DNA of 64,000 nucleotides from Myxococcota bacterium (GCA_022447545.1 JAKVBI010000013.1:116725-180724); one strand, 5' to 3'. Numbered from the stretch's first letter, positions 27,522-36,895 are shown. A program made the numbers and translations. Notes: generated by a model from the letters alone, not told the origin.

Positions 27522-29093
27522 ATGTTGAGCAAGAGTTACAAGCGATTGGCGGCGCGATCCGTACTTGCCTGCGCGGCTGCTGTTCTGGTGGGCTGCGCGA
27601 GTGTCGGGAACGAGAGTTACATCAAGGTCCGGCCTCGAACAGAAGTGGTTCGCACGACAACGAGCTTCAGCGGCGCTCTCCGCTGCATGGACGACCTTTT
27701 TGCGAGCCGGGGGATTCATTCGGTTCCAGTGACCACGATCGGGATCCCCGATGCCACGGGCAAGGTCCGAAGCGGCATTCGCGACATGCTGATCACGTCG
27801 ATCGCGCAGATGAGCGAACACAGTGGAGCCTTCAAGTACGTGGACTGGGAGTACGAAAGCAAGGAACTTCAGGTTTTGTTCCAGCAGGTGCGTGACTCTG
27901 ACAGGAAAGCTTTTGAAACCCAGTACGAGAATCCCCGCTACTACATCCGTGGCGCCGTAACGCAATTTGACCAGAACGTGGTGGACAATCGCTACGGGGG
28001 CGGCGTAGCCGGGCAGTACCAGGACTACGCCGGAGACGTGTTTGCGGACTGGAGCGCCAATGCATCGGTGGTGGCTCTCGACATGAATGTGGGAGACATC
28101 CTCACGCGCAAGATCGTACCGGGGCTCAGTTCCAACAACTCCATTGCGATCGATCAGCGTGGTGGCGCCGTGGCGGGTGCACTTTCCAACAACGACCTGG
28201 GATTGACGCTCGATTTCGAGAGCACTCAGGCTGAGGGCGTCCACGTAGCCATTCGCACTCTCGTGGAACTCGGTTCCATCGAGACCCTGGGCAAGTTGAC
28301 GCGTGTGCCCTACTGGCGTTGTCTGCAGATCGAGTCCACGGCCCCGGGGGTTCTCCGGGAGATGGAGGATTGGTGGCGCGATATGTCCGAGGAGGAAAGG
28401 AATCTCTTCGCAGAGCGCACTCTCGTCAGAAGCGGTTACCTGGCTGGACCGGCCGACGAAGAGCCCGACGCCGCCTCTCGCGAAGCCATTGCCCGCTATC
28501 AGGCCGAAAAGGACCTGGTCGTCTCGGGGCGCGTCAACTTCCAACTCTATACCCGTCTGATTGGCGATGATCGCCCCGTTTCCGCTGGGCCGCCGGAGCT
28601 TGACATGGGCTCGGAGGAGACTCTGGCTCCGCCGGTAGACGCCCGCGAATTGCGTGAGTCCGTACAGATCGAACTCTTTACCGACCGGGGTTCGGAGCCC
28701 AGTTACGCGCCCATGGAGTTCCTGCATGCCAACGTCCAGGTCTCGGGAAACGCGTACGTGTACTGCTACTACCAGGACGGGGCCGGAGACATCGCGCGGG
28801 TATTCCCCAACCGCTTTCAGAGTGACCCCAGGCTGGCAGCTGGGGAGATCGTCACGATTCCAGGCCGTGAGGCCGGTTTTCAGATCCAGATCGAAGGGGA
28901 CGGTCCACGCGAGGAGGTGATCTGCCTGGCATCGGACCGCGAGATTGCGAACCGCCTCCCCGTCGAGTTGCACGGATACGACCTGGTGCCCATGCCAGTC
29001 GAGTCCCTGGACGAGATCGCCAGGGCTTTTTTTGCCATCGACCGAGCCATCGTGTCTCAGGCTCGTCTGCCCATCTCGGTGGCTGGGATGTAG
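27522..29093 (+). CDS. CsgG-like lipoprotein with peptidoglycan-binding-like and DUF4384-like domains
   Basis: 523 residues. The lipobox V-G-C gives a lipidated Cys25. Residues about 30-285 follow CsgG/HfaB: RYYIRGAVTQFDQNVVDNRY, then a transmembrane-hairpin-like Gly-rich stretch, VVALDMNVGDILTRKIVP and a VAIRTLVELGSIETLGKL helix. Residues about 300-350 look like a peptidoglycan-binding-1 unit (YQAEKDLVVSGRVNFQLYTR). Residues about 385-490 resemble DUF4384 (YVYCYYQDGAGDIARVFPNR), a module often joined to caspase-like or kinase proteins. CsgG forms an outer-membrane export pore for amyloid subunits. Fusion to the two extra modules is unlike classical CsgG of about 270 residues. Confidence 0.82.
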   Translation: MLSKSYKRLAARSVLACAAAVLVGCASVGNESYIKVRPRTEVVRTTTSFSGALRCMDDLFASRGIHSVPVTTIGIPDATGKVRSGIRDMLITSIAQMSEHSGAFKYVDWEYESKELQVLFQQVRDSDRKAFETQYENPRYYIRGAVTQFDQNVVDNRYGGGVAGQYQDYAGDVFADWSANASVVALDMNVGDILTRKIVPGLSSNNSIAIDQRGGAVAGALSNNDLGLTLDFESTQAEGVHVAIRTLVELGSIETLGKLTRVPYWRCLQIESTAPGVLREMEDWWRDMSEEERNLFAERTLVRSGYLAGPADEEPDAASREAIARYQAEKDLVVSGRVNFQLYTRLIGDDRPVSAGPPELDMGSEETLAPPVDARELRESVQIELFTDRGSEPSYAPMEFLHANVQVSGNAYVYCYYQDGAGDIARVFPNRFQSDPRLAAGEIVTIPGREAGFQIQIEGDGPREEVICLASDREIANRLPVELHGYDLVPMPVESLDEIARAFFAIDRAIVSQARLPISVAGM

Positions 29094-29120
29094 AGGAATC
29101 GGCGACCGGCAGCTGATGAG

Positions 29121-29150
29121 GGTGATCCGAATCCCACTCTCGCCCGACTC
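29121..29150 (+). promoter_or_regulatory. ECF-type promoter element, copy D
   Basis: GGTGATCCG (29121-29129), 13-base spacer, CCCGACTC (29143-29150). The second zinc-ribbon gene starts at 29197. Confidence 0.78.
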
Positions 29151-29196
29151 TTCAGCAACCGGTCGCAATACCGCGACTCCGAGGGAGGAACGAAAA

Positions 29197-29379
29197 ATGG
29201 CTCCGGCGACTCAACCTGACTGGAATCTCGAGGATGAATTTTTCTGCGCGCATTGTCTGACGGCGCTCGATCACTGGGTGACGCGTTGCCACCGCTGCAA
29301 TCACTTTTTTGACGGTTCGGATGTTTCTGACCTGATGCGAGGTAGACCCCACATCGCCAGTGCGTTCCACATCGAATGA
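29197..29379 (+). CDS. Small zinc-ribbon protein
   Basis: 60 residues from the ATG at 29197 with GAGGGAGG nine bases upstream. Two C-x2-C knuckles, FCAHCLTA and RCHRCNHFF, mirror the plan of the zinc-ribbon protein at 24824-25018, although other residues differ. It lies right behind promoter copy D and before the autotransporter-type gene. The function is unknown. Confidence 0.75.
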   Translation: MAPATQPDWNLEDEFFCAHCLTALDHWVTRCHRCNHFFDGSDVSDLMRGRPHIASAFHIE

Positions 29380-29500
29380 CACCCAGGGGTCGGCTCACGC
29401 GGCCCCAGGTGGTCACCCACCCCTGGAATCGGGATCTCTGCCATTCTCTGATGGTCGCTGGAACCATTTGCCTCTATTCTTCACGCGACCAGGGGCATCC

Positions 29501-29752
29501 ATGAAAACCACCTTCTTCGGTGACAGTCAGATCGAGTGGAGCCATCTCGAGGGCGGTCCGGATTCCGGCGATCCGATCGATCATTGGACGTCCATGCTCG
29601 ATGACCAGAAGGAAAACGGGGCTCTCGATCTTCGGTTCAAGTGGGGTCCGATCTCCTGCCGTCACTTCCTCGATAGAGACCAGAATCTCATCGGTGTGTC
29701 GGCGATCGAGGAGTTCGCGAAACAAGCCGAGGAATCGGCGTCCACCGGATAA
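29501..29752 (+). CDS. Hypothetical protein
   Basis: 83 residues from the ATG at 29501 with AGGGG upstream. Soluble, acidic, Trp- and Asp-rich (QIEWSHLEGGPDSGDPIDHW). No domain or signal peptide is recognised. It may be read from promoter copy D or from its own promoter. It is retained because of its amino-acid composition and ribosome binding site. Confidence 0.5.
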   Translation: MKTTFFGDSQIEWSHLEGGPDSGDPIDHWTSMLDDQKENGALDLRFKWGPISCRHFLDRDQNLIGVSAIEEFAKQAEESASTG

Positions 29753-29914
29753 TCCCAGGTGAGTGCGGCGTTCGGTCGGGAGACGAGGAACGCAGGTGAA
29801 ATCGCAATGACGAACGGTTTTGGAATTTCGTTCGTCCGCCCGGTATGTAGAAGACGCCCCGTAGCCCAGGAGGTGGACTGGGGCCACCAACGCTTTGGTC
29901 AGGAGGATTGCGCC

Positions 29915-31522
29915 ATGATGATCGGATTTCGACTCGGCCCCTGGTTTCGTTGGGGCGTCAATTGTGCGATTGCGACGGCGGTCTTCGCGCTCTCGTTTTC
30001 TTCGAGTGTCTCTGCGGACGAGGCCTTGGCGGGAGAGTACACGGGTGACTTCACTGGGAGCCTCAGCGGCTCGCTCCAATTCACGATCTCCAGCGACGGA
30101 ACGCTCACGGGAACGGGCAACAGTGGTGGGGAGAGTTTTCCGATCACAGGAAGCGTTCCCTACGCATCTATTGGAAATTTTTCAGGCTCGGTAGACGATT
30201 TGACGCTCGCGTTCAGCGGTGAGATTGATTCGAATGGGAACTTCACGGGAGATTGGAATGACGACGACGAGCCCGAGCCAGGGAGTGGAACGTTCTCCGC
30301 ATCGAAATCTTCTACCGACGAACAGACGATCAACGATGCGCAACGAGATCTCGCCATCAACTCCATCAATATTCAGCGCAACAGCTTCTATCGCCGCATC
30401 GAGAATCTGCGTGGTGGCGCCAGGGGTGTCGATCTCAGCGGACTGTCGTTCAACTACGAGGGGCTCTCTCTGAACCCCGATATGTTCACCACCGGGACAT
30501 CTGGGCTCGCTCGTCTCGGCATGGCACTCGGCAGCGCCTTCGAGAATGGCGGATCCGACCCCGGCTATGGACGGCGCGCTTTCGTGGGCGAGGGTTCCGG
30601 CAAGGGCTCGGGCAGATGGGTGGCGGCACCGGCATTCTCAGCCGAGGATCGCCCGAAGCAGGTAGGCGAGTTCGCGTCCGGGAGCAGCGGCGCTGCAAGC
30701 TCGGTGGGAGGTTCAGGTTGGGGGGCCTTCTTGGCCGGCAACGTCACCTTGAGCGATCGTGACGACGTAGGGGGGAGCTCGGGTTCTGATACGAACACCT
30801 ACGGGCTCAGCCTCGGGATCGACAAACGTAGCGAGTCGGGTGCGGTTCTGGGCCTCGGGGTCGGGTACACGCGTAACGACAGCGATTTCAATGCGGGGGG
30901 CGGGATGAAGGCCAATGCCGCCTACTTGATCGGCTACGGGAGTCGCCCGATCGGCGAGAACGGCTACATCGATGGCATCCTGTCGGCGGGTTGGATCGGT
31001 TACGACACCACTCGCCTGGTCGGAGCCAATCTCGTCACGGGGGACACCGACGGCGGGCAGGCCTGGGGCGGCATTACGGGTGGATACGACTTTTCGATCC
31101 TGGGTTTTCGGGCGGGCCCCTACGGGCGTTTGAACGGAGGTGGAACCTTCGTGGCCCCCTATCAGGAGAATGGAATCGGGGCTCAGGTGTACGACCGCGC
31201 GACGATCTGGTCACTCAGCACCGTGGTCGGCGTGCGCGCCGACCGCGCGTTCTCGACGGAGATCGGGATCATCTCGCCCTATCTCCGGGTCGAATACGAG
31301 CACGAGTTCGGTGATGCGCCCTCCAACGAAGTTGCCTTCGTGGGCGGCGGTCTGCCAACCACCGTCACGACGTCCATCGATCGGAACGTGATCAACCTCG
31401 GCGGAGGCGTAACCGTGGTGTTGCGTGACGGCTGGTCGGTCTTCGTCGACTACGACGGTCTGTTGGCAGCCGACAACCTCTCTCGAGACTCCATCACATT
31501 CGGTGGACGCGTCGAGTTCTAG
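29915..31522 (+). CDS. Autotransporter-type outer-membrane beta-barrel protein
   Basis: 535 residues from the ATG at 29915, with AGGAGG at 29901-29906; the longer frame to 29759 is not used. The signal peptide ends around V-S-A-D (residue 33). Residues about 35-130 are a Gly/Ser/Thr-rich beta domain (repeated F-S-G, F-T-G motifs). From about residue 270 to the end there is an alternating, aromatic-studded barrel pattern ending in G-G-R-V-E-F with the terminal Phe recognised by the BAM machinery. Autotransporter barrels display or release passengers on the surface. It ends the plus-strand half of the locus and is convergent with the taurine operon. Confidence 0.83.
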   Translation: MMIGFRLGPWFRWGVNCAIATAVFALSFSSSVSADEALAGEYTGDFTGSLSGSLQFTISSDGTLTGTGNSGGESFPITGSVPYASIGNFSGSVDDLTLAFSGEIDSNGNFTGDWNDDDEPEPGSGTFSASKSSTDEQTINDAQRDLAINSINIQRNSFYRRIENLRGGARGVDLSGLSFNYEGLSLNPDMFTTGTSGLARLGMALGSAFENGGSDPGYGRRAFVGEGSGKGSGRWVAAPAFSAEDRPKQVGEFASGSSGAASSVGGSGWGAFLAGNVTLSDRDDVGGSSGSDTNTYGLSLGIDKRSESGAVLGLGVGYTRNDSDFNAGGGMKANAAYLIGYGSRPIGENGYIDGILSAGWIGYDTTRLVGANLVTGDTDGGQAWGGITGGYDFSILGFRAGPYGRLNGGGTFVAPYQENGIGAQVYDRATIWSLSTVVGVRADRAFSTEIGIISPYLRVEYEHEFGDAPSNEVAFVGGGLPTTVTTSIDRNVINLGGGVTVVLRDGWSVFVDYDGLLAADNLSRDSITFGGRVEF

Positions 31523-31559
31523 TCCGGACCGGTGGGAAGGACGCCGACGTTCGAAGCGG

Positions 31560-32441
31560 TCAGATTCTGGGAGGCTCTTCGCCGCAGACCGAGACTCGTT
31601 CACCCCGCCGCGAGTGTGGGTAGTAGTCCCAGATTGCGTGGTGCTGTGTACAGCGGTTGTCCCACAAGGTGACGGTTTTGGGCTCCCACCTCACCCGGCA
31701 GTGAATCCTTGGTGTGTTGGCGATGTGGTCGAAAAGCATGGAGAGCAGCGAACTGCTTTCATGGGATGCCAGCCCGCAGAGGTGGGTGGTGAAACCGCTA
31801 TTCACGTAGAGGACTCGGGCGCCCGATTCCGGGTGACGGGTGATTACGGGATGCTCGGAGGTGGGATAGCCGCCTTCAGGGGGCTCTGATTTGTAGGCTC
31901 CGATATACGGCTTGGCGCCATCGTGGACGGCGTTCAAACCGCCCAGAAATTGCTGGATGGGGGGCGAGAGCAATTCATAGGCGAGGGCCATGTTGGCAAA
32001 GAGGGTGTCGCCTCCCCCACTCTCGGGCATTTCGCTCAAGTAGAGGATCGAACCCAACGGCGGGATGGCGTCGCACGTCACGTCGGTATGCCAACCGTCA
32101 CCCGCCGTGTAGGGCGAATCGGCGGTGGTGACCACCGGGAGAATCTCTGGGTCGTCCCCACGAAGACCCACCTTGTGCATGGGGTGCGAGTGCAGCTTCC
32201 CGAAACGACGTCCGAAGGCCTTGTGCTGCTCTCGGTTCAACTCCTGGTCGCGGAAGACCAGAACCATCCAGTCGCGAAAGGCCGCATCAAGGTCCCTGGA
32301 TTGGTGTTCATCGAGCGGTTTTGAAAGATCGAGGCCGTGGATCTCTGCACCCATGTGGGGTGTCAATGTTTTCAGGTCGAAGCTCGCGAATTGCAGCTGC
32401 TTTCGAGCGCTTTCTGCGTGTTTTTGGGTTTCGGCGAGCAT
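31560..32441 (-). CDS. TauD/TfdA-family taurine-type dioxygenase
   Basis: 293 residues from the ATG at 32441, with GGGGAGG upstream. The 2-His-1-Asp site is visible as H-T-D in GDGWHTDVTCDAIPP and the distal His in C-T-Q-H-H-A; the 2-oxoglutarate Arg is in RRGERVSVCG. TauD converts taurine to aminoacetaldehyde plus sulfite with O2 and 2-oxoglutarate; TfdA-like relatives act on other acids. Its place as last gene of an operon with taurine aminotransferase and Xsc favours a sulfonate substrate. Confidence 0.87.
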   Translation of the reverse strand: MLAETQKHAESARKQLQFASFDLKTLTPHMGAEIHGLDLSKPLDEHQSRDLDAAFRDWMVLVFRDQELNREQHKAFGRRFGKLHSHPMHKVGLRGDDPEILPVVTTADSPYTAGDGWHTDVTCDAIPPLGSILYLSEMPESGGGDTLFANMALAYELLSPPIQQFLGGLNAVHDGAKPYIGAYKSEPPEGGYPTSEHPVITRHPESGARVLYVNSGFTTHLCGLASHESSSLLSMLFDHIANTPRIHCRVRWEPKTVTLWDNRCTQHHAIWDYYPHSRRGERVSVCGEEPPRI

Positions 32442-32488
32442 GGCCTCCCCGTTCGCCCGCGTGGTGCGCGGAATCCTGTGCGGGGTAT

Positions 32489-34270
32489 CTAAGCGGGGCG
32501 TGCCTGCTTCGATTGCATGTCGGACGCGTCGATTCCAGCGACCACCGTTGGCTTTTTCATGGCATCCCGACGGAAGGGCTCGCCAAGCTCCTGGTTCAGG
32601 AGGACCTCGATGAAGGTGGTCACTCCATTCGATTGTTCCTTGCAGGCAATCTTGAGTGCCTCGGTCATCTCTGCTTGGGTTTGAACGACGACACCCTTCA
32701 GGCCGCAACCCTCGGCGATGCGCGCGTAGCTCACATTCGGGTCGAGTTCCGTACCCACGAAATTGTCGTCGTACCAGAGGGTGGTGTTTCGTTTCTCCGC
32801 ACCCCACTGATAGTTCCGAAAGACGACCATCGTGACCGCCGGCCATTCGTCGCGCCCGATGGAACTCATCTCGTTCATCGAAATGCCGAACGCGCCGTCT
32901 CCAGCGAAGCCCACCACCGGTACGTCAGGGCAACCGATCTTCGCCCCGATGATCGACGGGAATCCGTAGCCACAGGGGCCGAACAAGCCGGGTGCCAGGT
33001 ACTTGCGCCCCTGGTCGAAGGAAGGATAGGCGTTTCCAATCGCACAGTTGTTTCCGATGTCCGAAGAGATGATCGCATCTTTGGGAAGCGCTTCGATGAT
33101 CGCGCGCCAGGCATGGCGCGCAGACATGCGACCTGGCTCTCGGTTGCGAGCTCGTTCGTTCCAGGTGGTGCCGGGGTCATCGTCTTCGTGATTCATTTCC
33201 CCAAGCGTCTCTTGCCAGTCGGCTTTGGTCTTTCGAACGAGTTCCTCACGTTCGCTACGCCCTGTGTCGCCGGCGTCATCGCTCAATTTTTCGAGAATCT
33301 GAACTGCGACTTTCCTGGCGTCGCCTTCGATTCCGATGCTCACCCGCTTGGTGAGTCCGATGCGGTCGGCGTTGATGTCGACCTGGATGATCTTGGCGTC
33401 TCTCGGCCAGTAGTCGATGCCGTAGCAAGGCAGGGTCGAGAAGGGGTTGAGTCGAGTCCCCAGGGCCAGCACGACATCGGCCTTGGAAACCAATTCCATG
33501 GCGGCCTTTGAGCCGTTGTAGCCCAATGGACCGCAGAAGAGAGGATGATTGCCCGGGAATGCATCGTTGTGCTGATAGTTGCAGCAGACCGGCGCGCTCA
33601 GACGCTCGGCCAGTTCTTGCGATGCATGAATTCCGTTGCTCAGAATTACGCCGGCACCATTGAGAATTACCGGAAACTCGGCCTGGGAGAGCAGTGCGGC
33701 TGCGTCGGCGATTGCCTGAGTACCACCGCCGGGTCGCTCGAACTGGACCATCTGCGGGAGTTCGATATCGATCACCTGGGTCCAGAAGTCACGCGGCACG
33801 TTGATCTGGGCAGGCGCAGAGCCTCGCCAGGCCTTAAGGATCACGCGGTTCAAGACCTCCGCCATACGGGACGGGTCGCGAACTTCCTCCTGGTAGCAGA
33901 CCATGTCCCGGAAGGTTGCCATTTGTTCCACTTCCTGGAATCCACCCTGGCCAATCGTCTTGTTGGCTGCCTGGGGCGTCACCAGCAGCATGGGGGTGTG
34001 ATTCCAATAGGCGGTCTTCACGGCGGTGACGAAGTTGGTGATACCGGGGCCGTTCTGGGCGATCGCCATGCCCATGTTCCCACTCGCGCGTGTATAGCCG
34101 TCGCAGATCAGGCCACCGTTGGTCTCATGAGCGACGTCCCAGAAGGTGATCCCGGCTGCCGGAAAGAGGTCGGAGATCGGCATGAAGGCCGATCCGATGA
34201 TGCCGAACGAATGCTGGATTCCGTGCATCTGCAGGACCTTCACGAAGGCCTCTTCCGTGGTCATCTTCAT
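32489..34270 (-). CDS. xsc: Sulfoacetaldehyde acetyltransferase
   Basis: 593 residues, standard for Xsc, with AGGAG upstream of the ATG. It is a ThDP enzyme of the acetolactate-synthase fold: N-terminal PYR domain with GIIGSAFMPISDLFPAAGI and the catalytic Glu region, central domain, and C-terminal PP domain with the GFAGDGAFGISMNEM Mg-ThDP motif. Xsc-specific segments such as VAHETNGGLICDGYTRASGN and QAANKTIGQGGFQEVEQ separate it from acetolactate synthase. It converts sulfoacetaldehyde plus phosphate to acetyl phosphate and sulfite. Acetate kinase is the gene just upstream in the operon. Confidence 0.95.
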   Translation of the reverse strand: MKMTTEEAFVKVLQMHGIQHSFGIIGSAFMPISDLFPAAGITFWDVAHETNGGLICDGYTRASGNMGMAIAQNGPGITNFVTAVKTAYWNHTPMLLVTPQAANKTIGQGGFQEVEQMATFRDMVCYQEEVRDPSRMAEVLNRVILKAWRGSAPAQINVPRDFWTQVIDIELPQMVQFERPGGGTQAIADAAALLSQAEFPVILNGAGVILSNGIHASQELAERLSAPVCCNYQHNDAFPGNHPLFCGPLGYNGSKAAMELVSKADVVLALGTRLNPFSTLPCYGIDYWPRDAKIIQVDINADRIGLTKRVSIGIEGDARKVAVQILEKLSDDAGDTGRSEREELVRKTKADWQETLGEMNHEDDDPGTTWNERARNREPGRMSARHAWRAIIEALPKDAIISSDIGNNCAIGNAYPSFDQGRKYLAPGLFGPCGYGFPSIIGAKIGCPDVPVVGFAGDGAFGISMNEMSSIGRDEWPAVTMVVFRNYQWGAEKRNTTLWYDDNFVGTELDPNVSYARIAEGCGLKGVVVQTQAEMTEALKIACKEQSNGVTTFIEVLLNQELGEPFRRDAMKKPTVVAGIDASDMQSKQARPA

Positions 34271-34448
34271 CTCGTGTACTCCTGTGGGGGGCTGCGATTC
34301 GGGTCGCAGGCTGAGAGAAGGTGTCGCGATGCCGAGCCGATGGGCTCATGGGGCGGATCGGTTCAGGTAAAACGCCGACAGAAGCGCGACTATACCCGTC
34401 GCCAGATTGGGAGTCTACTGGGGTATGGGGGGAGCTGTTGGCCGAGGG

Positions 34449-35558
34449 TCAGGCAGTTCGGAGAAGGACCTTCGCCGTTTCCCGAGCGATCAGTCTCTCC
34501 TCCTGGGCGCAAACTACGAGGATCGCCATACGTGAGTCCGGGGTCGAGATACTGCCTTCTCGTCCGATGCATTCGCGGTTGGCGACACAGTCAAGTTCGA
34601 GGCCGAGACCTGTCATGCCCAGGAGGATTCGCTCACGCATAGCGGAGGCATTTTCCCCGATTCCCCCCGTGAGGACGACCGCGTCGGCTCGTCCCAGGAC
34701 TCCCAGGGCTGCGCCAATTCCGCGTCGTACGCGATGGGCGAAGATCTCGAGAGCGAGCGTGGCATGGGGGTTGCCGGATTCCGAAGCGGCTTCCACCTCG
34801 CGCAGGTCGCTCGAAACGCCGGAGACGCCCAGGAGCCCGCTCTCTTCGTTCAACAGCTGATTCACTCGCTCGGATCCGAAATCGGGTCGTGCTGCCAAGT
34901 CCAGAACGATTGCCGGATCTAGGTCACCCGAGCGCGTTCCCATCATGAGCCCCTCGAGTGGTGTCATGCCCATGGAGGTATCGATCGACCGACCGTCTTC
35001 GATAGCTGCAATCGAGCATCCGTTTCCGAGATGAACTGTCACCCCGGTGAAGGAAACCGTAGATCCTGTCAGCATCGCGGATGCGCGCTCGCTTGCGTGA
35101 CGGTGAGAGCTTCCGTGGAAGCCGTAACGGCGAATCCGATCCTCTTTGTAAAGTTGCTGGGGCAGTGCGTAACGATATGCGGACGGTGGCATCGACTGGT
35201 GGAAAGCCGTGTCAAAGACTGCGACGTGGGGTACCGACGGAAACATTCTTCGTGCTTCCTGAATTCCGAGAAGACAGCGCCGATTGTGAACGGGAGCGAG
35301 GGGGACTTGCGCCTCGATGGCTTGTGTCACATCTCGGTCGATGCGGGCGGATTCGGTGAACCGCTCACCACCATGGACGACACGGTGGCCGACGGCGTCG
35401 GGTGCGAGGTTCACGAGCATTGGTCGTGCCTCCAGCCAAGCCGCTCGAGGGTCTTCGACGCGTTCAATGGCTCCTCGCGTGACTTCGGCCTCTCCCTCGC
35501 TCTCGAAGAGTCCCCAGCGCAGCGAAGAACTGCCGCCATTGACGGCCAGGATCTTCAC
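34449..35558 (-). CDS. ackA: Acetate kinase
   Basis: 369 residues from a GTG at 35558 that overlaps the stop of the aminotransferase gene by four bases. ASKHA-fold motifs: VNGGSSSLRWGLF at the N-terminus, DTAFHQSMPPSAYRYALP, RYGFHGSSHRHA with the catalytic His, and VVLTGGIGENASAMRERI near the end. It uses acetyl phosphate, the product of Xsc, to make acetate and ATP. Sulfonate operons more often carry phosphate acetyltransferase, so this pairing gives substrate-level phosphorylation from taurine. It is about 30 residues shorter than typical AckA. Confidence 0.93.
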   Translation of the reverse strand: MKILAVNGGSSSLRWGLFESEGEAEVTRGAIERVEDPRAAWLEARPMLVNLAPDAVGHRVVHGGERFTESARIDRDVTQAIEAQVPLAPVHNRRCLLGIQEARRMFPSVPHVAVFDTAFHQSMPPSAYRYALPQQLYKEDRIRRYGFHGSSHRHASERASAMLTGSTVSFTGVTVHLGNGCSIAAIEDGRSIDTSMGMTPLEGLMMGTRSGDLDPAIVLDLAARPDFGSERVNQLLNEESGLLGVSGVSSDLREVEAASESGNPHATLALEIFAHRVRRGIGAALGVLGRADAVVLTGGIGENASAMRERILLGMTGLGLELDCVANRECIGREGSISTPDSRMAILVVCAQEERLIARETAKVLLRTA

Positions 35559-36895
35559 GACGGGTTGGGGAGTTCCTTGGCGATGGCTTGCTCGATCGCG
35601 GTGGCCAACTGGTCGGATTCGTCTTCGCTGAGTACGAGGGGAGGGGCGAGGATCAGCACGTTGCTGTAACCAGGTGTTGCGCTGGTGGTCTTTCCAATGA
35701 TCACGTGGTTCCGTGCACAGTGTGCGACGATCGAAGCCACACGTGATGCATCGAGGGGCGTCTTTTCTTTTTTGTTCTCCACCAACTCGACGCCAAGGAG
35801 TAGACCGCGGCCGCGAACGTCGCCCACGTTGGGGTGATCCTCGAGGCCCCGTAGCCTTGCGAGCAGCGCGTCTCCGGTTTTCGTGGACCGATCGAATAGC
35901 TCTTCTCGCTCCATGATCTCGATGTTCCTTAGACCCACCGCAGTGGCGACTGGGTGACCGCCGTAGGTGTTGACGTGACGCAGGTGGTTGAGTTCGTCGG
36001 GTTCTCCCTCGAAGGCCTCGAAGATGTGTTGCTTGGAGACTGTGGCGGCCAGAGGCTGGTATCCGCTCGCGAGCCCTTTGCCGAGGGTGAGGATGTCGGG
36101 TTCGGCTCCGTACAACTCGTGGGCGAAGGCAGCTCCGACGCGGCCGAGTGCGGTGACCACCTCATCGAGGATCAGCAGAACTCCGTGGCGGTCGCAGATC
36201 TCGCGTACGCGCTTCAGATAGTCGTCCGGTGGCATGAGGACGCCGCCCCCCGCAATGATCGGCTCCATGATGAATGCAGCGACGGTTTCGGCCCCTTCTC
36301 TTTCGATTGTCTCTTCAAGCTCTGCTGCTGCGTCGCCGTCGTTTCTGTAAAGGTCCGGTGCAGCAACATGGAGAAAACCGGCGGCGAGCGGTCCGTACCC
36401 GATCTTTCGCTCGGCTTGACCGGTGGCCGAGAGCGCACCCAAGGTATTTCCATGGTAACCACGGTACCGCGCGATGATCTTGTATCGGCCAGGTGATCCA
36501 GTCTGGAGGTGGTACTGACGGGCGATCTTGAAGGCAACTTCGTTGGCCTCCGAGCCACTGCTCGTGAAATAGACCTTTCCCGGATATCCGAGCATGTCGA
36601 TGAGCTTGCCTGCGAGCATCGCCGAGGGCGCGTGAACGAGTGTTGCGGGGAGATACGAAAGCTTTTTCATCTGCTCGTGTGCGACGTCCGCGAGTTCCTC
36701 CCGTCCGTAGCCTACGTTCACGCACCAAAGTCCCGAGACACCGTCGAGCAGGCGTTGGTTCTGAATATCCGTCAGGAACACCCCTTCGCCGGACACAATT
36801 TCCCGTGGCAATCGGGTCTCGAGGCCTCGGTGCTGGGTGAGCGGATGCCAAAGGCTGTCGAGATCGAGCTTCGCGATGTCTGACTGGGGGCACAT
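35555..36895 (-). CDS. tpa: Taurine:pyruvate aminotransferase (class III)
   Basis: 446 residues from the ATG at 36895 with GGAG upstream; 24 further upstream codons have a poor composition. Class III PLP features: YFTSSGSEANEVAFKIARQY, GYHGNTLGALSATGQ, EPIIAGGGVLMPP, ILDEVVTALGRVG (with the PLP Asp) and LGKGLASGYQPLAA (Schiff-base Lys). Operon linkage to Xsc argues for taurine as amino donor and pyruvate as acceptor, giving sulfoacetaldehyde and alanine. Beta-alanine or omega-amino acid transaminases have the same signature, so the symbol rests partly on context. Confidence 0.87.
   Translation of the reverse strand: MCPQSDIAKLDLDSLWHPLTQHRGLETRLPREIVSGEGVFLTDIQNQRLLDGVSGLWCVNVGYGREELADVAHEQMKKLSYLPATLVHAPSAMLAGKLIDMLGYPGKVYFTSSGSEANEVAFKIARQYHLQTGSPGRYKIIARYRGYHGNTLGALSATGQAERKIGYGPLAAGFLHVAAPDLYRNDGDAAAELEETIEREGAETVAAFIMEPIIAGGGVLMPPDDYLKRVREICDRHGVLLILDEVVTALGRVGAAFAHELYGAEPDILTLGKGLASGYQPLAATVSKQHIFEAFEGEPDELNHLRHVNTYGGHPVATAVGLRNIEIMEREELFDRSTKTGDALLARLRGLEDHPNVGDVRGRGLLLGVELVENKKEKTPLDASRVASIVAHCARNHVIIGKTTSATPGYSNVLILAPPLVLSEDESDQLATAIEQAIAKELPNPS

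Noticed and set aside
27351-29168. 605-residue minus-strand frame opposite the CsgG-like gene
   Set aside because: Mirror frame of a strong coding gene with lipobox and RBS; no motif.
33545-34642. 365-residue plus-strand frame across xsc
   Set aside because: Antisense to a full-length Xsc with family motifs.
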